From Glandiceps talaboti (Eukaryota; Hemichordata; Enteropneusta; Spengelidae), in NCBI RefSeq assembly GCF_964340395.1, contig NC_135550.1, positions 11,694,408-11,758,407 on the forward strand: 64,000 bases of DNA, in the 5' to 3' direction. Below, in pieces: positions 1-14,400 of this stretch. Both the position numbers and the translations under genes were made by a program. The notes below the pieces were generated by a model. It was not told the origin of the DNA. It did not search any database and saw only the letters and a program-made list of their open reading frames with translations. Position 1 is the first letter of the stretch. Each line of letters starts with the position of its first letter.

Positions 1-1054
1 CTCTAATGACATTATGGTCATACAAATGATCTAAACAGTATATTACAAAGTGTTGAATACCACTATATTGGTGTTGGCAAATCTAATCAACTTTTGAAAA
101 ATCCTTTCTATTTTCTAACTTTAATCTCATCACATTCACTGTATACTAGAGAGAACATCATCTGTAATGTATAACATTTACAGCTAGCCCTGGCATAGTC
201 TAGCCCTGTGTTCTTAGTATGTCCTTTCTCAACTATTTTACAGTCTGCAGCACATGCATATTTGAAGACACTTTGGATGACATAATATTTATGTTCCCTG
301 TCAAAAGACAGTGTAAAATTTCATTGACTACAAAATAACAGATTGTTTTTTAAAAACTACATGTGCTGATACAGTTTAGTCAATGACAAAATCATAGTAA
401 ATATCAGTTGCTAACCTATTAAAAAAATGTAAAGTTTAAGACTGACCATAATAAGTATCATGTAAAATATGTTTACACAAAGAAAGTGTCCTTCCATAAA
501 ATATGAAATGACAATTACTTTTTATAGCTTACCTACTTCTACACAATATCATAAACGACAGCTGTATGGACTGGGATCAGCATTATAAACCAACATTTTA
601 TTGTGGCTGACGTTTATTGGTTGTGTGTAAACAAGAACTTTAGAATTTGGACAGGTCATTTTTTTGAATCTGTCGGATTTTCACACAAGATATTTATTCG
701 TGGATGAGTTATATCGTCCAATACAGATGCACCAGCTGATTTATATAGAACAAATTTGACAGTGGATCAAAAATAAATAACATACAAATTGCAAATATAG
801 GGCATATGGCATTCCTTTTTACAGTAACATTTAGTGCTACAAAAGCTGAATAGTATGGATTTAAGTGAAAACATATTTTTGTAATCAGAGATACTTAGAA
901 AACAATGGGTTGCCACTAATACGCCTTTATAGTTTACAAAAATTTAACTATAAAATCAACAAAAGTGTTTAAGCATTTTGTAATTCTACTTCACATGCTT
1001 GATTTTAAACACATACAATCTAAGGTAATATAAAAAAAAAAATTTAAAACTCAC

Positions 1055-1153
1055 CTTCAGCTTGGCATTTATCATGATACTCATCTCGGCCATCAGTACA
1101 ATCATTTATACCATTGCAATGATATTCTTTCTCCAACAACTCTACACAAGAAT
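1055..1153 (-). CDS. LDL-receptor class A exon (partial repeat)
   Basis: The minus strand gives a 99-nt exon bounded by an AG acceptor just above 1153 and a GTGAG donor just below 1055, phase 1 on both sides. It encodes the C-terminal part of an LDLa repeat, with the diagnostic CNGINDCTDGRDE core (the Asp/Glu calcium cage) and a closing Cys. Four of the six usual cysteines are present, so the first two must come from an upstream exon or be absent. LDLa repeats are extracellular ligand-binding modules of lipoprotein receptors and many secreted proteins. Phase 1-1 exons are typical for them. The rest of the gene lies outside the window or is not recognisable. Confidence 0.75.
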
Positions 1154-2809
1154 CTGTACACATGTACACAAAATAAATGAAAGCTTTAACATTTCAAATG
1201 AATCTGCATTTTTACAGCTACAACCCAAAGGTAAATGGGTCACATGATTTATTCAGTATGTGCACAACAAATAAATAAATGTTGATGTTATAAGATTCTA
1301 CTCGTTCTATTTTGTTCATGTTATTGTGTTAAACCTTTAGCTCCCATGTAGGGTCAAAACACTGATAATAAAGTTACAATATACACTTAAGGACTTGTCA
1401 ACTTTTAAAAATCAAATCCAGTACTGTTTGCCATATAACACTGTCTCACAGTGTACAAAATATTGTAATGCCTTGCGTCAATCCCGTGTGTACACAAAAA
1501 CTAGTGCAAGTAAACTCTACACGCATATTCCGCATATTCCGAAAGCAATATCTGAAATGTACACAACAATCTGTATTTGGACAGAAGCATATGTCTACAC
1601 ATGACTGTGGAGTTGACACTTTAAAACCCATGTGAGTAAATATAATGTAGACAAAACACACAAAATTTGGCATTTCAGTATATTTCTCTTGATAAGTAGA
1701 TAATTAAAATTCTAGCGATATTAGCTATTCTCCTAAAATAGTAACAACGTTTTAAGATATTGAAGACTGAGTATCAAATGAACTTTAATCTGTCACATAT
1801 GTATATGAAATAACATCTGGATATTACTAACAACCCTTACACACAAGTGCTAATTAATATTACACACAAGTGCTAATTACAACTCAAATTGATTTACTGC
1901 ACTTTTCTTTGCATCTAATGATAAATGTATCTATTGCTTCCACTGTTAATTACGATAGGTAATAATTACAGTAACGCAAGCGTGTAAACACTGGGGGCAC
2001 TTAGCTGGGGAAAGGATACTAGGTGTACACTGGCAGAATCAAATCATAAGCACAAACAATACAAAATTCTCAAAACTAAAACCTAGGGGTCAAAAGTCTA
2101 CATTTCTGCCAGAAGCCAGGGGTCTTATATCTATATAAAGCCAGAAATCATAATATCACATCAAAATAGCCTGACAGTTAAAGAACATTCATTGCAGGAT
2201 TAAGAATGACAGACAAATTAAATCTAGTCTTCAATCATTATAATGACCCAATATCCGATGTTGAGATAAAATTAAAGATATCTTTCACAATCCGACCTAA
2301 TTTCTAAACCTGTTGTAGAAGTCTGTATGAAGCAGATTGGTTTAATACATTTAGGACTGATTGGCACTACAACACAAAATTCCTCTCTGGTAGAAAGATA
2401 ATTCCTCCCTGGTAGAAAGATCATATGCCAACTACCGGTAATATCATTTGAAGTCGATATATGCTTAGCAGCCTGTCATCTCTCTCCTGTGGTGGTTGTG
2501 ACACTTTGCTATAATTACATTCATCAGAAATGCCATTTAACCTCCAAGTCAGTATTTAATCTTTATATCCATCTTACTATAATTCTAACGTATTAGTTTT
2601 ATCTTTAATCAAAATATGATAAATATAGACATTGATAGAAATACTTCTGAAAAAAGTATAGTCAATAGATCAGGTGTGACATTACAAAATAACTCTAACT
2701 AGATTAGCAAATTCATATTTGTTTTCAAAGAATTTGTCTTACACTATTCCAGCAGTTTGATTTAACATTTTCTCGTGCTGTAGTAATTATTTGTATATAA
2801 AGAAATCTT

Positions 2810-3133
2810 TTATAATGCAATTTTCACAGTCAACACACTTTTAAACTTTACTGTCTCTAAAGAATTATCAATTATTGTTTTTATAGTGCAATTTTCACAA
2901 TCAAGAGACTTTACAATTTACTTTATCAACAGAATGATGCAATATATACCTTATCAAATTATCCCCATTCCTTAAAGACAAGAATCAAATGTGAAGCTAT
3001 TGTTTTTATAGTGTAGTGAAGCAATTTTCTCAATCAACAAACTTTACAATTTACTTTATCAACAGAATGATTCAATATATACCTTATCAAATTACCCCCC
3101 CCCCCCCCAGTCCTTACAGATTAGAATCAAATG
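2810..3133. repeat. Direct repeat, about 126-bp unit, 2.5 copies
   Basis: Two successive blocks (about 2874-2999 and 3000-3133) share long stretches such as ACTTTACAATTTACTTTATC and CAATATATACCTTATCAAAT. A degenerate half copy precedes them. Confidence 0.8.
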
Positions 3134-4140
3134 TCCTTAATTTACACATTGATACATAATATCAAGGACTTGGAAGTTATCTTTCACTCCATCAAGCAGA
3201 AAGGTTACACTTTCATTAGTTAATAATGCTTGATTGGCAAAACAAACATTTTGTTAAGGAAAAACTGAGTTATTAATTTCATTGATACTTGTCATCACAT
3301 TTCTATATACCGATTTATAGTCACTGCCTGATGAAAGAAAGTGAACAAATAAGATATAATGTTTACATCTGATAGCTGTGAGGTGAAGATTTAGAACATT
3401 AAAATATTGAAACAATGAACACATAAATAACTAAAATGAAATGAACTTGTTTTATTATCAACTATGAACTCTGATAGTTAAGTATTTTTTGGCATCAAAT
3501 TACATTTTAAAACCAAATTTTCATATCACTCATCCTATCACATATGGATTGCCTTCAACTATTTCCCAGCTATAATCATGGTAGTGGTAGCATAATGGGT
3601 CTAGCCATTTTTAGCTTGTGGCCATCAAAGCACAACCATCAAAGCATTATCTTCCAGACTAAGCCATTTTTGCCTGTAGCATTTTTTTTGCATACATCTT
3701 TAGACACAAACACAGCTCAAGCAGTTAGACACACAGAGACATGCACATTCGCAAACACTGCAGTTATCCAAGTTATTTTATTTGTCGACAAGCCTTAAGG
3801 CAAATGCCCTACATCCATATGCACACAACAATGTTTTTAAATTGAACTAAATGACGAGAAAATCAAACTGAAACAAGGCCTGAGAAGTTTGAATAAAGAC
3901 TGTAACTGATCACGTACGACAAGACTGAATGAAATGTGAAAACTTAATGGAGGTCAAGTAAATTTTCCTCAAAAGCACAATCACTCATATAATGGGAAGT
4001 CAATGTGTCCAACAAAGCAACCACGAATAAAGGGATATGCAATCCATAAATATACAGTTAGCCTGGGTAACAGTATGTTTACCATTAACAGGTTTCACGT
4101 GATGATGAGTTATATGTGTATTTGTACAGCTAGCTCAATT

Positions 4141-4258
4141 CAAATTATACACAACATACATACATACATACATACATACATACATGCATACATACATACA
4201 TACATACACACACACACATACAGACAGACAGACAGACACATATACACACACAGAGTAC
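4141..4258. repeat. Compound microsatellite (CATA)n (CA)n (CAGA)n
   Basis: Uninterrupted tetranucleotide CATA units are followed by CA and CAGA units. Confidence 0.95.
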
Positions 4259-4723
4259 AGTAAACATATTTATTTTGGCTACATGTCAAGCACTCTTTAA
4301 TTTGGCGGACAATGCAAGGGGAAAGTTGACAAACACTTATAGATATCCCATCTGTTCAACCTGCAATATTCAGTGCAACTCAGTTGCTGACACCTTCCGC
4401 AACACCTGAGTTTACAAATATGACAATTTATAATAAAAGTATGTTAGCAGGGACTTACTTGGGCAGAAAAACCTTTTGTGTGTAAAATAAATGCAGAACA
4501 AAAAAATATGACTACATTAGTTTAATCTGCATTCATTTTTCAACCTTACGTAAATCTACATCAAGCTGCATGACCATCAATTAGGTGAAGGTATTGTTCT
4601 GACAAGACTCAATAAATAATTCAATGACAAAAACGTTTTATAGTCCAGTCTTAGAAGTCTTGAAAGCTTTTTTTTCTAGCTTTTTATCGCTCGTTTTGAA
4701 AATAATGAAAGATCTTAAATTAC

Positions 4724-4855
4724 CTCCATAACATCTTTCATATGTTTCATCTTCACCTAGGTCACAATCATTTTTCCCATCACATCTTAATGACCAAGCG
4801 ATGCAAAACTCTTTACCATTCTGTGTACATGTGAAACACGATGCCTGTCCAAAAA
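4724..4855 (-). CDS. LDL-receptor class A exon (complete repeat)
   Basis: A 132-nt minus-strand exon, phase 1-1, between an acceptor ending TTTTCCAG and a GTAAT donor. It encodes one complete six-cysteine LDLa repeat, containing FCIAWSLRCDGKNDCDLGED. An alternative AG 11 nt further in would shorten the exon at its 5' end. The same strand, phase and domain as the exon at 1055-1153 make it likely that both belong to one gene, with this exon the more 5' of the two. The parent protein cannot be named. Upstream on this strand the intron runs into a 220-bp GT/AT tract only about 45 bp from the acceptor. Confidence 0.8.
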
Positions 4856-4895
4856 CTGGAAAACAAAAAGAGTGAGATGACTGTCTGATGGATTT

Positions 4896-5130
<235 letters not shown>

Positions 5131-5189
5131 AATGCAAATGTACATACTGCACTGGCTCTGCATGATTTACTTGGACAACAATTAAATCA

Positions 5190-8100
5190 AAACAGCATGC
5201 AATGTTGGTTCTAAAATTTATGACTTGATTGGCCTATATGCCCAGTGATTATTCATATCATTCCTTTTAGACCTGTGTCACCTTGATATCATTTTTTTAA
5301 AAAGCTGCTCTAACACTAAGCCTAATAGCCTGGTGACATACTGTAAAATTGTGTCATGTTATTTTTAAGGGAATTATAAATCTAATGGGTCTTTATTCAA
5401 ACACGTTTTAGCATTTCAGTCACTTTTATTAATGTTTTTTTTAATAGAATCACTACAGGATATGAGATAATTATAATGGTACTTTTCTGTGTCAATGACA
5501 TGTTCTCATTTTTACACTTTGAACATTAAAGAAAAATGTTTATTTATTGTCAATTTTGATGAAAACTTCCCCCTTGCAAAATTCTGATCCATGTAAAGGG
5601 AGACAGAATCTACTGTGTGTGTGTCACTGTCTGAGCATGTTATATTGATATATTTGTCTGGCTATGTATTTACTCATAGACCCTTTCATGTAGGCGGGTC
5701 TATGATTTATTATACCATGTTTTCAATATTGCATGTTGAAAGATATTTATATAATAATCAAATTATTATAATTACTATTATTAAATTTCCAAAAATAAAG
5801 TCACGCACAATGAAAAGCTTAATTTTAGTTAGTTTTATACAAAAAATTAATAATGGTGACAAACAAAATGAAATGTATGACCTTGAAGTATTCGCATAGT
5901 ATAGACATATAATTTTAATGTCATTCCTCTCTTTCTGTGTATACATCTACTTATTAACGAAATTAAATATTTTATCCTTTTAGACATAATTATTTGAGTG
6001 TTATGTCATTTTACATAATTACAAAACATATAATCAAAATATCTGCTAATAAAATTTTGAACACTAAGTACAAACTTAAGGTATCAAATAAAAATTTCTA
6101 CTTAATCAAAAAATTTCTTTGAAGTAAATCCCAAAACCAATTTTTTTTTACTCTGTGCATAGAAATGTTCATTTGACTATGAACGAGACAGTCAATACCA
6201 TTCATTCTTGTATTTTTAAAGTACATTCATAATTACACTTTTCCCATCTTCATTTTCTGATACATGTAGATTTAGATTAGATTATACTACATGTATTTTT
6301 TCTTAATTGTCTGGTGAAAACGATATGCCGCATTGAGTTCAAATCACTATTTCATGCCCAAATGTGTGATCATATCGCGTTCAAATAACTTTCACTCCAA
6401 AATGCAAACTGATTATATCAACACGTACTTCGACATAATTTCATTTAATCCCTGCATTTTCGAAAATACACTGAAATGCCATCCATTTCTTTCAACCTAG
6501 CAACAGGCAATGAACCACAATACTGCTCTAGTTTATTGAACTGCAAGGTATTAATACCTCCCTAGTCAATCTGTCTCTGTCAGTAAGCTCCTACACAGCT
6601 TCATTTCTCACAGTTTGTGCTGAGCAAAAGCCTTAGTAGCCACTTCTATTGCTTATAAGCTTACATGTCAACAGTGGACAAATCATTAATTCAACATGTT
6701 TACTTCTCCTTGAATTCCAAACGTTTTTCATTCCGCTTTTTTCTACCTCTATCTCTTAATTCTCTACCCATACAGACTTCCATTTCAAAGACAACAAAAA
6801 CACTTTTGCTGTTTTGTCTATTTGTTTTAAAAACACATTTATTTGCTGTTTTACCCTTACCTTTTTTAAAGAATAATTCAGCTGTTACTTCTTTCCGGCC
6901 TCTCGTTTTCATCCTTATTTACTAAATTTAAAAATGCACATGGAATTTTTCAATTACCAACTTGTATTTTATGCAGATGGCAATAAATGTTTTATTAATA
7001 CTATTATTAATGTTATGTCTATATTTTTTTCTTATTGTCCAAATGTTCTATGCGTGTAAAGAACGATTTGAAACACAACAGCTGGATAAATTTTTTGATA
7101 TTTGATATTTTTATTTTACATAAAAAAAATTTATTCAGCTTTTAATTAATTCTTTCAAGTCTGTGTAGTTTTCACCTTTATCTGTCAATTAGCAATATTA
7201 TTTCCATGCAGATGGCAATAAAGTATATAATTATATTTTTATTATTATTATTATTATTATCCGAGTATTCTTATTTTTTGTATACAGCCATCACAAACAC
7301 AACAACTGAACTCATAATTTTGTATATTCTGTTCAATATTAATATTAATAAGCTATAGAATATCATCTTGTTATTATGTTGTATCTCTATCCATTATCCA
7401 TCCTCAGGGGTATACACCCACACACTGTGAACCATCAGTTCTGTTGTTTGGATAAAGCATAGACACAGTGGAGAAGAAATAATTTCTTTTCCACTGTCTA
7501 TGGATAAAGTAAGGAAACACCAAACGTTTACGACTGTAGACAGATGGTGGTTAGACTATTTCATTTCAAATTAGCTATTATTATACATAACACTTTTATC
7601 TACTTGACATAAAATCTCCCAGGAAAATGAGTCAGTTTTGCTGGAATGATAAGAATGCTCCTCAAGAGAATTAATTCTTACAAGCAATTTAACTTCATAT
7701 CCTGTGACATCTAAGTTGCTATTGCAGCTATTTCAAATAGTTAGTACTGGGTCGGCTGTAGGTAGGGTTACATTTACAAACAAATGTAATGCAGCCGGCA
7801 GATAATAATCATAGTGTTTTTTATATCATGGCAATACATTACTCTTGACCTTTCATGACTTAACTCTCATGAAGCAATACCATGTTGACCTGACAAATGT
7901 ATATTATAAACCCACACAGTGAATTCAAGGATCATAAATTTTCAACTTTGGAACGCAGCGTGAATATATTCACCATTAATCTTACTTTGATAGTGCATGT
8001 TTACAGTTTATACTGCTAGCCTAATTCTCAAACTCACATCCTGTCACACACACCTGGATTGTTCATGCATTGCCTCAAAAGCAACTTGTGGACCCTACAG

Positions 8101-9055
8101 CTATAACATAATATTTTCCTGAAAATCCATTCAACTGTAAAACATGTCAATTTTGTTAAATCTCCAAGATCTCAAAATTGAGGATGTCTACTGTACAGAA
8201 TTTACAGAGAATTATGTGTTTCCTGCCACTTTCACATTTCACATTTCCATCACTGAAGTATGTCAACACTTATACTTGTACTATGCTAGATAGTAATAGA
8301 TTGAGAAAATAACACTGCCATAATTTTCCAACAATTTGGACTTTTGCTGATGGAATATATACTGAATTCAAATAATATGTAAATTAGTTTGCTGCAAAAT
8401 TGAACATGGTGGATCCCTTATTTTTTCTATGTACTTTAATAGTTACATTAGGACTCAGTTATGGAGCATATGATATTCTATTAAGACAATATATAATATC
8501 ACTTTTATGGAGTCTACTACAGAGAAATTTATGAGAAAAGTAAGAAAATTTGCATTTAACTTTAGAATTATATTTTCAAATTGTTAATCTTTATAAAGAC
8601 ATAAAGATTTTATTTTTTTGGATTTTAGATTTTATTGAACAAGTCAAATTGCAAAAAATGTAGATTTTTCAAAATAATATCTATATTTCTTTAAAAAAAA
8701 TTAGATATAATTACATTTTTATTATCTTTTGGAAGCACCATGTGGAAGTACATATTCAAATCACAGATTGCACATACCGTAAACCACTCGAGAAACAACA
8801 ACAACAACAAAACCAAAACTTTTTCTGGAGAGTCCACATCAGACCTTTTACCTTTACTTGTGTAAAGCTATGTGCAAATCACAGACTGCATTACAACTCC
8901 CCCCCCCCCAAAAAAAAAAAAAAAAAAATCTGGAAAGTCCATATATTACAAATGTAAAGACATCATTCTTTTCACTTGCACGCTGGTAATTTAGGAGGAG
9001 TAAGATATATCCCAATAATTAAACTGTCAATCATTTGTATTTATACTACTGTGTC
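5190..9055. other. Non-coding AT-rich region
   Basis: I see no exon with domain content. The visible structure is a hairpin at 7459-7503 (22-bp near-perfect arms around CAGTGGA), an (ATT)n run near 7240, and homopolymer C/A runs near 8900. Confidence 0.5.
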
Positions 9056-9061
9056 TCCTTG

Positions 9062-9760
9062 ATCTATAGATTATCCATTCCGTTGAAACATATCAATAGA
9101 AGCCGTTGATCTATCATTTCGTTGAAACATATCAATAGAAGCCGTTGATCTATAATTCTGTTGAAACGTATCAATAGAAGCCGTTGATATATCATTCTTT
9201 TGAAACATATCAATAGAAGCCATTGATCTCTCATTCCGTTGAAACGTATCAATAGAAGCCGTTGATCTATCATTCCGTTGAAACGTATCAATAGAAGCCG
9301 TTGATCTATCATTTCGTTGAAACGTATCAATAGAAGCCGTTGATCTATCATTCCGTTGAAACATATCAATAGAAGCCGTTGATCTATTATTCTTTTGAAA
9401 CGTATCAATAGAAGCCATTGATCTCTCATTCCGTTGAAACGTATCAATAGAAGCCGTTGATCTATCATTCCGTTGAAACGTATCAATAGAAGCCGTTGAG
9501 CTATCATTTCGTTGAAACGTATCAATAGAAGCCGTTGATCTATCATTTCATTGAAACGTATCAATAGAAGCTGTTGATCTATCATTTCGTTGAAATGTAT
9601 CAATAGAAGCCGTTGATCTATCATTCCGTTGAAACGTATCAATAGAAGCCGTTGATCTATTATTCTTTTGAAACGTATCAATAGAAGCTGTTGATCTCTC
9701 ATTTCGTTGAAACATATCAATAGAAGCCGTTAATCTATCATTCTGTTGAAATGTATTGAT
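9062..9760. repeat. 39-bp minisatellite, about 18 copies
   Basis: A 39-bp unit carrying GTATCAATAGAAGCCGTTGA is repeated without length change. Since 39 is a multiple of three, two minus-strand frames stay open for 79 to 218 codons (13-residue periods such as RNDRSTASIDTFQ). Copies differ by scattered substitutions, many of them C/T at CG sites. I see no start context, splice sites or domain, so I annotate it as a minisatellite and not a gene. Confidence 0.95.
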
Positions 9761-10454
9761 ACAAGTAATAAAATCAAGTATACACATCTAATTGGACCAT
9801 TCAATGAAATCAGTGAACTTAATTCTCAACTTGTTCCTTTTCCAGATTACAATAATTGACAGCAGTATGTAGCTTTTCAAAATTGACCACTGTAACACAA
9901 CCCAATGTGGCAGCACCTCATGACGCCTCAGTGTCTGTATGGCATATACTCTGGGGTATTTCAATGGGTGGTTGCAATATGTTTTCTGTAGCTGTATTTT
10001 CATGAGAGAATTAATCCCCAAGTGCAACCATGACTAAATATATTATGCTCGTCCAAATAAGTAAAATCCCATTCTAAAAAACATATATATTCTGAGCAAT
10101 CAAGCAATCATACTTATTTGCATACTAATTTGCAAACTGGTAGTGGTATGCAATTACGTATTCAGTATTCCACAGCAGTGCAAATTAGTGCACTCACTGA
10201 ATCACCTAATCACTGGTGCTATGCAATTATATTTGTTAATTCAAATCTGTTTTCTGCATGTCTCATCCAGATTAACAATTATAGGAAAGAGCTGATCCCC
10301 TAATCAGTTTGCAGGAATTGCAGTACAAATATGACAATCAAATGTTGCTGTTGCGATGTCAACAGGTATCACAATGTCAAAGTATAATAACTGCCCCTAA
10401 AAATATCCCAATTCTGTATACTGTCAGTATAACAGCATATCTGCTTATGTTGTA

Positions 10455-10581
10455 TGGTCAATTAATAATAATAATAATAATGTTTATTTTCGCCAGAAAA
10501 AAAAAAGACACAATATCTCGTACAAAGAGCTCGACATTACAAATAAATTTACAGAGCTTAATGTTATAAATTATTCAGATT

Positions 10582-10626
<45 letters not shown>

Positions 10627-11410
10627 GGTGAACATTTCTGGCGGGGATCACAAATAGTTCATTCGAACTAGTCTGAATGTGACCCTCAGACACAATGCGA
10701 AAAATACTTTTAAAGGTGAACGTCTGTGAAAGATGGTCGAACGGTATAAGAAGTATAACAGCTGTATATGCCGATGGGTAGATTAATTAACAGTAAATGA
10801 TATCTACATAACATAACAGTGGAATAGCACTGAAAAGAGAAGTTTAGCTGGTAAGTAGCCAGTTCTTCAAGTGATACTTAAATTCATGGCGTTTATTGAG
10901 ATTCTTGATAAAGTCTGGTATTGAGTTCCAGTGTTTGGTTGCAGCGTACTTGAAGCTATGATGGTTCAAAGAAAGATTAAATTTTGGAGTATAAAAATTG
11001 TCACTTGTTGCCTGTCGTGTTGAGTAACTATGAGGTAAAATGTCGAGGTAATTATCAACGCTGTGCGCAAAGCGACTACTCTTTAAATCAAAAATAAACA
11101 TACAGGTACTAAATTTGCTCTGTTTATGAATATCTAAAATATTAAGTTTACGAAAAATAGGAGCAGTGTGAGCACGAAAGTCTGCGAAAGTAATAAGGCG
11201 AACTATTTGCTTCTGTAACTTCAAGATAGGATTTAACAAGCTCATATAGGTATTGCCCCAAATTTCAATACAATACGATATGTGTGGTAAGATCATGGAG
11301 TTGTACAGTAGGATAAGTGTTGATTGGGGAACGATATGACGGAGTTTTGAAATAATCCCTACAATTGGTGCAATTGAATTCACTATCAGCTTGGAACTAA
11401 GATCATTGCT
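10455..11410 (-). mobile_element. 5'-truncated non-LTR retrotransposon (CR1/L2-like) 3' end
   Basis: The minus strand encodes about 188 residues typical of the C-terminal end of a LINE reverse transcriptase: an LYNSMILPHISYCIEIWG stretch, then an FRAHTAPIFRKLNIL block, then WNSIP near the end, and a stop at 10844. The frame stays open through this part. Downstream is a roughly 390-nt 3' UTR, ending in an ATT-rich tandem tail near 10460-10480, as in CR1/L2-type LINEs. The catalytic part of the reverse transcriptase and the endonuclease are missing. The 5' break falls at a (CA)n run at about 11411. Confidence 0.85.
10587..10621. repeat. (CA)n microsatellite
   Basis: A CA dinucleotide run within the 3' UTR of the LINE fragment. 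Confidence 0.95.
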
Positions 11411-11433
11411 AAACACACACACACACACACACA
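11411..11433. repeat. (CA)n microsatellite at the LINE breakpoint
   Basis: A short CA run exactly where similarity to LINE protein stops. Confidence 0.9.
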
Positions 11434-14400
11434 ATGACAATAAAAGTTTAATTCATTTTTCAAGCTAATATGAATTATGGCTTTAGAATCCGAGTTATAT
11501 GAGATGAATTAAATTCCCCTCAGAACTTCACAGATAAAATACCTGACCTATGAAATTACTGCAGCAATTATTATTAGTTTAATTTCTAGTCAATTAACTT
11601 AACAGTGTTTGACATTTTGATTGCCTTTGGAATAAGGTGTTTGGTCTCTCCAGGCAACGATATATAATTCAAAAGACACAATTTATCACAAACGAATAGG
11701 TGTTTTTAAAATCTAAGTGCTATTGAGAGAAAACTGAAGGCTTTAATGAATATTGTTCACGTCTTTTTTTTTTTTTTTGGAAAAAATACAATTATTCAAA
11801 GTATTATAGTGAGCATGCAATCACCAAAAGTGACAATAATAATTTGCAGGTTAATTTTGCCATGAACTGGAACAAGGAAACTTAATATAAGTTGAACCTC
11901 AATTTAGAGCATGTTTTTATTATTAAGGCATATAGCTTTCCTTGAAAAGTTTACACACAGAAAAATGGAGAACGCTAGAAAATAAATGACAATAAAAATG
12001 TCTAGGATAAGAAAAAAGGGTATACCTTTCTATAAGATACATCAATGAAAAACAAAAAAGACAACAACTGCAGTTGGAGATCAAAAGACTATTTATCAAA
12101 GTGTTTCTGGAATTTTCCATGATGTAGTTCTCTTTATTATATGCCTCATATATTCAGACACTGCACGTTACATTGTTTTCTATGGAGAAAATTATTATGT
12201 TGTAGCAGCTATATTACAGTACTGACCAAATCAAACCAGAACTGTTTTTGATAGATAATACAAACACACACATGCAGTTCCATTTACATCAAAATCAAAC
12301 TTTATTACTGGAAAAGGACTGCTTGTGGATGGAAATTCTCTCGTAAACGTTCAGAATATTGAATTTGAATACAGCAAATATATCGCAACAGTATCAATGT
12401 AACTTTGTCCTATTGTCGTAATACACGTTTAATATCAAAAGTGAGGTATATTTCACAAACGATATTCCAGGACATATTAACACTGGCAACCGATAGTTAC
12501 ATGTGAAACAAAAATATTTGACACATACATAATAATAGTGAAACATCATTCAGAATCGTTGTCATTGCTGGAATATCAGACTCACTTTCAGAAATCCGAC
12601 ATACTTCTGTTTGAGTTTTCAGTGCGTCAGTACGGTTAATGCTGGGAACATGTAGCGCATGCTTTTGGAACAGCTAGCAGCTAACTTTTCAAAGTGCTCC
12701 CATGGTGAATAGCTGATTTAGAAATACTAGATGAACTATCGCCTTTGATATTGGGGAATATCACTGACATTTTTTTGACATGTCAGATGTGGAATATGAT
12801 GAACTCAACACTCTGAGGGTTTGCCCTACACCAGATCTACAAGGTCATCGTGTATGATGTCGACTGCATCATGATTGACACACAAATTCTTTTCTTCAAA
12901 ATTATGCAAATGAGTTGACCGTGTAAGAGCATATTAATCCATTGTTTTTTTCTATGTAGCAATGAGTGTCAAATTAAGCAGGACATTCAGGGCGCAAAGT
13001 CAAGTTTTATTTGTTTTCAAATTTTTTGACATGAAATTTCTTGTAAGAAAATAATATCTATGGAGGCTATAAATAATATTAAATTATTATAGACTTGATA
13101 TTGCGTTATATGACTTCAGAGCAAGGATACATATTCAGCACTCCATTATGTGTCGTGCTAGTACTATCCTTGCCCTTGAGCACATAACCCAATATCAAGG
13201 CAATGATATATAATTTTATATTTTTCTTTCACCACCACAATCAAGAAGTTATTCAAGGAACTGGTTCTGCTTTTTTTAAACTTTACAATGTAAAGATGAA
13301 GACTACTTCACATGTAAACATGTAGATGTAACAAATTAGTTCACTTGGTAAAAAGATATAATAGGAGATGAAATTCACTTATTTTCATTTTGTGACTTTA
13401 ATAGAGTAATTTAATACCTGGATATTCAACTCATTTCAAGACAACTACATTTGCAGACAAAAAAAATATACATTAAGCAGCTACCTGTGTTTGTCCAATG
13501 GACACACTATTATGCATTAAAATATACAGCATGTCTCTGTTTGAGATCCAAACATGCAGAAACCAATAAATAACACACTGTATATTCTACACTGGGATAC
13601 CAAAATATTTGCAATTATTTCTTTGCTACAATTAGGCTGATTGAAATAAATCATTTAAAACATATTACAACCACGTGGGGGGGGGGGCTATGCCAATTAT
13701 TCAACACATATATGTGTCGCCCTTTGGGGTGCATTTTCTAGCACTTTGATCTAAAATGGGGTCTGTTTTTCTGAGCTGAGGAGTTTAAAACGGGGTCCAG
13801 TTTGCATTATTTTCTATTTTGCTTGGTTTAAAATGTGGTCCACTGTCCTTTACGAAATCATAACTGCCATTAACATGATTAATTGCCACCAAAATGTTGC
13901 CTCATAAGGAAAATATATTTTATGTATAAACTTTCAACTTTTAAAAACCTCAGTGCAATGGTCTAGAATGGAGTATTGAGTTTTGGTCAAAGTGGGTCTA
14001 AAATGGGGCCTTAGGTTTGCACCACTGGCCACACACCCCCTACCAGAGCTGGCCACTGGTGCCGCCACCGGGAACACAACTAGATGCAGACACACAGGTG
14101 GCAATGTTTTGATGTCTGCATTTTATGTGTGCATGGCATGTGTGTCATATGTTACTTGTTAGTTCATTTCATGCAGATAAAATGTCAGCAAGAAACTCTA
14201 CTCAGATCATGAAGTGTAGCATATGTATAGTTTCTTATTGGTTTCAGTGTGTTTGTATCAAACAGTATGAGTGAACAATAACCTGCAGTGCACTGTAAGC
14301 TGATCAAAGTACCGGTCATTCAATTTAATGCACTTTTTAAGTACACAATCTGAATTTACTATGAATGTAATTCAGTAACTTCCTTTGACGTTCACTATAT

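Larger units (their letters stand above)
1154..4723 (-). other. Probable intron between the LDLa exons
   Basis: This is AT-rich non-coding sequence between two LDLa exons of the same phase. It contains an imperfect direct repeat (2810-3133) and a CATA/CA/CAGA microsatellite (4141-4258). Short ORFs here show no recognisable domain. Confidence 0.5.

Noticed and set aside
1446-1673. Cys-rich minus-strand ORF between the LDLa exons as another repeat
   Set aside because: The cysteine spacing does not fit LDLa and there is no CDG..DC..DE core. Other frames contain stops.
3544-3798. 84-codon plus-strand ORF
   Set aside because: No domain, splice or codon evidence. It lies in AT-rich intron sequence.
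9062-9760. CRISPR-like array
   Set aside because: Units are contiguous 39-bp repeats without unique spacers, in a eukaryotic context.
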